Assembly (NCBI GenBank): GCA_021561035.1
Contig: CP067346.1
Location: forward strand, 1,581,001 to 1,645,000
Length of the DNA: 64,000 bases
From: Clostridioides sp. ES-S-0054-01
GTDB lineage: Bacteria > Bacillota > Clostridia > Peptostreptococcales > Peptostreptococcaceae
Direction of reading: 5' to 3'
The position numbers and the translations under genes are program-made. This document shows positions 63,022 through 64,000 of this stretch, piece after piece (position 1 is the first letter of the stretch; every line of letters begins with the position of its first letter). Under the pieces are notes generated by a model. That model made no database searches. It was not told where the DNA came from and worked only from the letters and a program-made list of their open reading frames with translations.

Positions 63022-63906
63022 ATGGATACGACGAAAATAGATGATATAAGCAAGTTAGATTTAAATAATCTAGATATTAATAAGATTGATATGGGAGGTA
63101 TAATGGAAAGCCTGTTAGAATGGGCAACTACAAGCGGAGTAAAACTTATAATAGGTATACTTATACTTTCTATTGGATTTAAAATAATAAAAAAATTTGT
63201 AAACCATGTTATGTTATTACTTGATAAAAGAGATATTGATTTAACTTTAAGGAGGTTTTTGAAGTCTCTTCTTTTAAGTGTGCTTAAAGTTGTTGTTATA
63301 ATCGTTGTTCTGGAATATTGGGGAATGAGTTTATCTAGTTTTGCTGCTGTGATAGCATCAGCAGGGGTAGCAATAGGTTTGGCATTACAAGGTAGTTTAT
63401 CAAATTTTGCTGGAGGATTTATCATACTTTTGATTAGACCTTTTAAAGTAGGAGATTACATAGAAGCAGCAGGTCATGGAGGAACAGTTGAACAGATAGG
63501 CCTTTTTTATACACAAATGGTTACTCCAGATAATAAGCAGATACTTATACCTAATGGTTCTGTATCAAATGATAGTCTAATAAACTATTCAGCAAAAAAT
63601 ACTAGACGAGTTGATTTAATATTTAGTGTAGGATATGAAGATGATATACTTAATGTTAGAAGAGTACTTAAAGATATTGTTAATAATCATAAATTAATAA
63701 TAAATGAACCAGAACCATTTATAGGAGTAGTAGAACATGGAGATAATGCTATTAAATTTGCAGCTAGAGTTTGGTGTAAGACAGAAGATTATTGGACAAT
63801 TTATCTTGATTTACTAGAAGAGGTTAAAGTTAGGTTTGATGAAGAAGGAATTACGATTCCATATCCTAAAATGGATTTAACGTTAAAAGAATTAAACAAA
63901 ATTTAA
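63022..63906 (+). CDS. MscS-family mechanosensitive channel
   Basis: 294 residues. Two or three TM helices (about 38-60, 80-102, 107-128) with the pore-lining helix ASAGVAIGLALQGSLSNFAGGF, then the MscS beta domain (IRPFKVGDYIEAAGHGGTVEQIGLFYTQMVTPDNKQILIPNGSV) and a C-terminal alpha/beta domain (VGYEDDILNVRRVLKDIV to DEEGITIPYPKMDLTL). Opens under membrane tension in hypo-osmotic shock. Ribosome site AAGGAG. A minus-strand ORF inside is a shadow. Confidence 0.94.
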   Translation: MDTTKIDDISKLDLNNLDINKIDMGGIMESLLEWATTSGVKLIIGILILSIGFKIIKKFVNHVMLLLDKRDIDLTLRRFLKSLLLSVLKVVVIIVVLEYWGMSLSSFAAVIASAGVAIGLALQGSLSNFAGGFIILLIRPFKVGDYIEAAGHGGTVEQIGLFYTQMVTPDNKQILIPNGSVSNDSLINYSAKNTRRVDLIFSVGYEDDILNVRRVLKDIVNNHKLIINEPEPFIGVVEHGDNAIKFAARVWCKTEDYWTIYLDLLEEVKVRFDEEGITIPYPKMDLTLKELNKI

Positions 63907-64000
63907 TTGTTTAATATGGTGTTTAAATTCAAGAATATCATATAGATATATTTATAAAATTTTTAAAAAATTAATAAGTATTATTATTTTATAAGTAAAA

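Noticed and set aside
62982-63425. 147-aa minus-strand ORF over the start of the MscS gene
   Set aside because: Complementary to a clear MscS gene with good ribosome site; no independent evidence.
1-64000. CRISPR array, tRNA or rRNA genes, prophage structural genes
   Set aside because: No regularly spaced repeats, no cloverleaf-like or rRNA-like sequence and no phage morphogenesis genes were recognised in the window.

Overview
The window is AT-rich low-GC Firmicute DNA and reads as a chromosomal stretch of Clostridioides difficile. Recognisable markers are an orphan Spo0A-type kinase (PtpC/CD1579-like), the spore proteins CotG, CdeM and CotA, and a phase-variable EAL protein (PdcB/CD1616-like). 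Their order matches what I remember of the 630 chromosome around CD1565-CD1620; this is from memory and was not searched. No rRNA, tRNA or CRISPR array was found.

Region by region. 1-4.4 kb: end of a YgjP-like metallopeptidase gene, then a branched-chain amino acid unit (Ile-type T-box, ACT-domain protein, ilvC, ilvB). 4.6-15.2 kb: CotG manganese catalase, a YyaL-type thioredoxin-fold protein, a lipase, an XRE/TPR regulator, a 3D-domain cell-wall protein, an SGNH hydrolase, a phosphohexomutase and a YihY membrane protein. 15.3-20.1 kb: orphan sporulation kinase behind a structured leader, two tandem Thr T-boxes with hom, then cdeM. 20.1-28.8 kb: hisD behind an unassigned attenuator, then a six-gene operon (ROK regulator, BadF/BcrA-type kinase, TIM-barrel hydrolase-like protein, three-part ribose-type ABC importer) for an unknown sugar. 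29-31.9 kb: YitT protein and a ruined kdp potassium-ATPase locus carrying a dead IS605-type element. 31.9-38.4 kb: cysK-cysE, ferredoxin, SEC-C methionine aminopeptidase, GIY-YIG protein, TPP riboswitch with thiD-thiM-thiE, and a PTS IIB protein.

38.4-46.5 kb holds an IS3 element sitting inside a dispersed repeat, a drug-type ABC exporter with a GyrI-like protein, and a GntR/ABC operon decayed by a stop codon, a frameshift and probably an internal deletion. 46.6-48.9 kb: amidohydrolase and CotA. 49.1-57 kb is an insertion hot spot: a natA-like ATPase remnant and a natB/CAAX-protease remnant that look like the two halves of one exporter locus, separated by about 6.7 kb of IS3 and IS256 debris, an Rpn-type nuclease, a decapitated secreted protein and several broken small genes.

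57.2-64 kb: a probable invertible DNA switch, with imperfect 33-bp inverted repeats around a promoter-bearing segment, directly upstream of the EAL phosphodiesterase gene; then an autoregulated GntR/ABC operon with a perfect 18-4-18 palindromic operator, an MFS transporter and an MscS channel. The strongest signal is this switch, which agrees with published phase variation of pdcB and so is probably not new. The less explained items are the two leaders (15.3 and 20.2 kb), the dispersed 110-145 bp repeat family, the unknown sugar operon and the hidden remnants in the 49-57 kb region.
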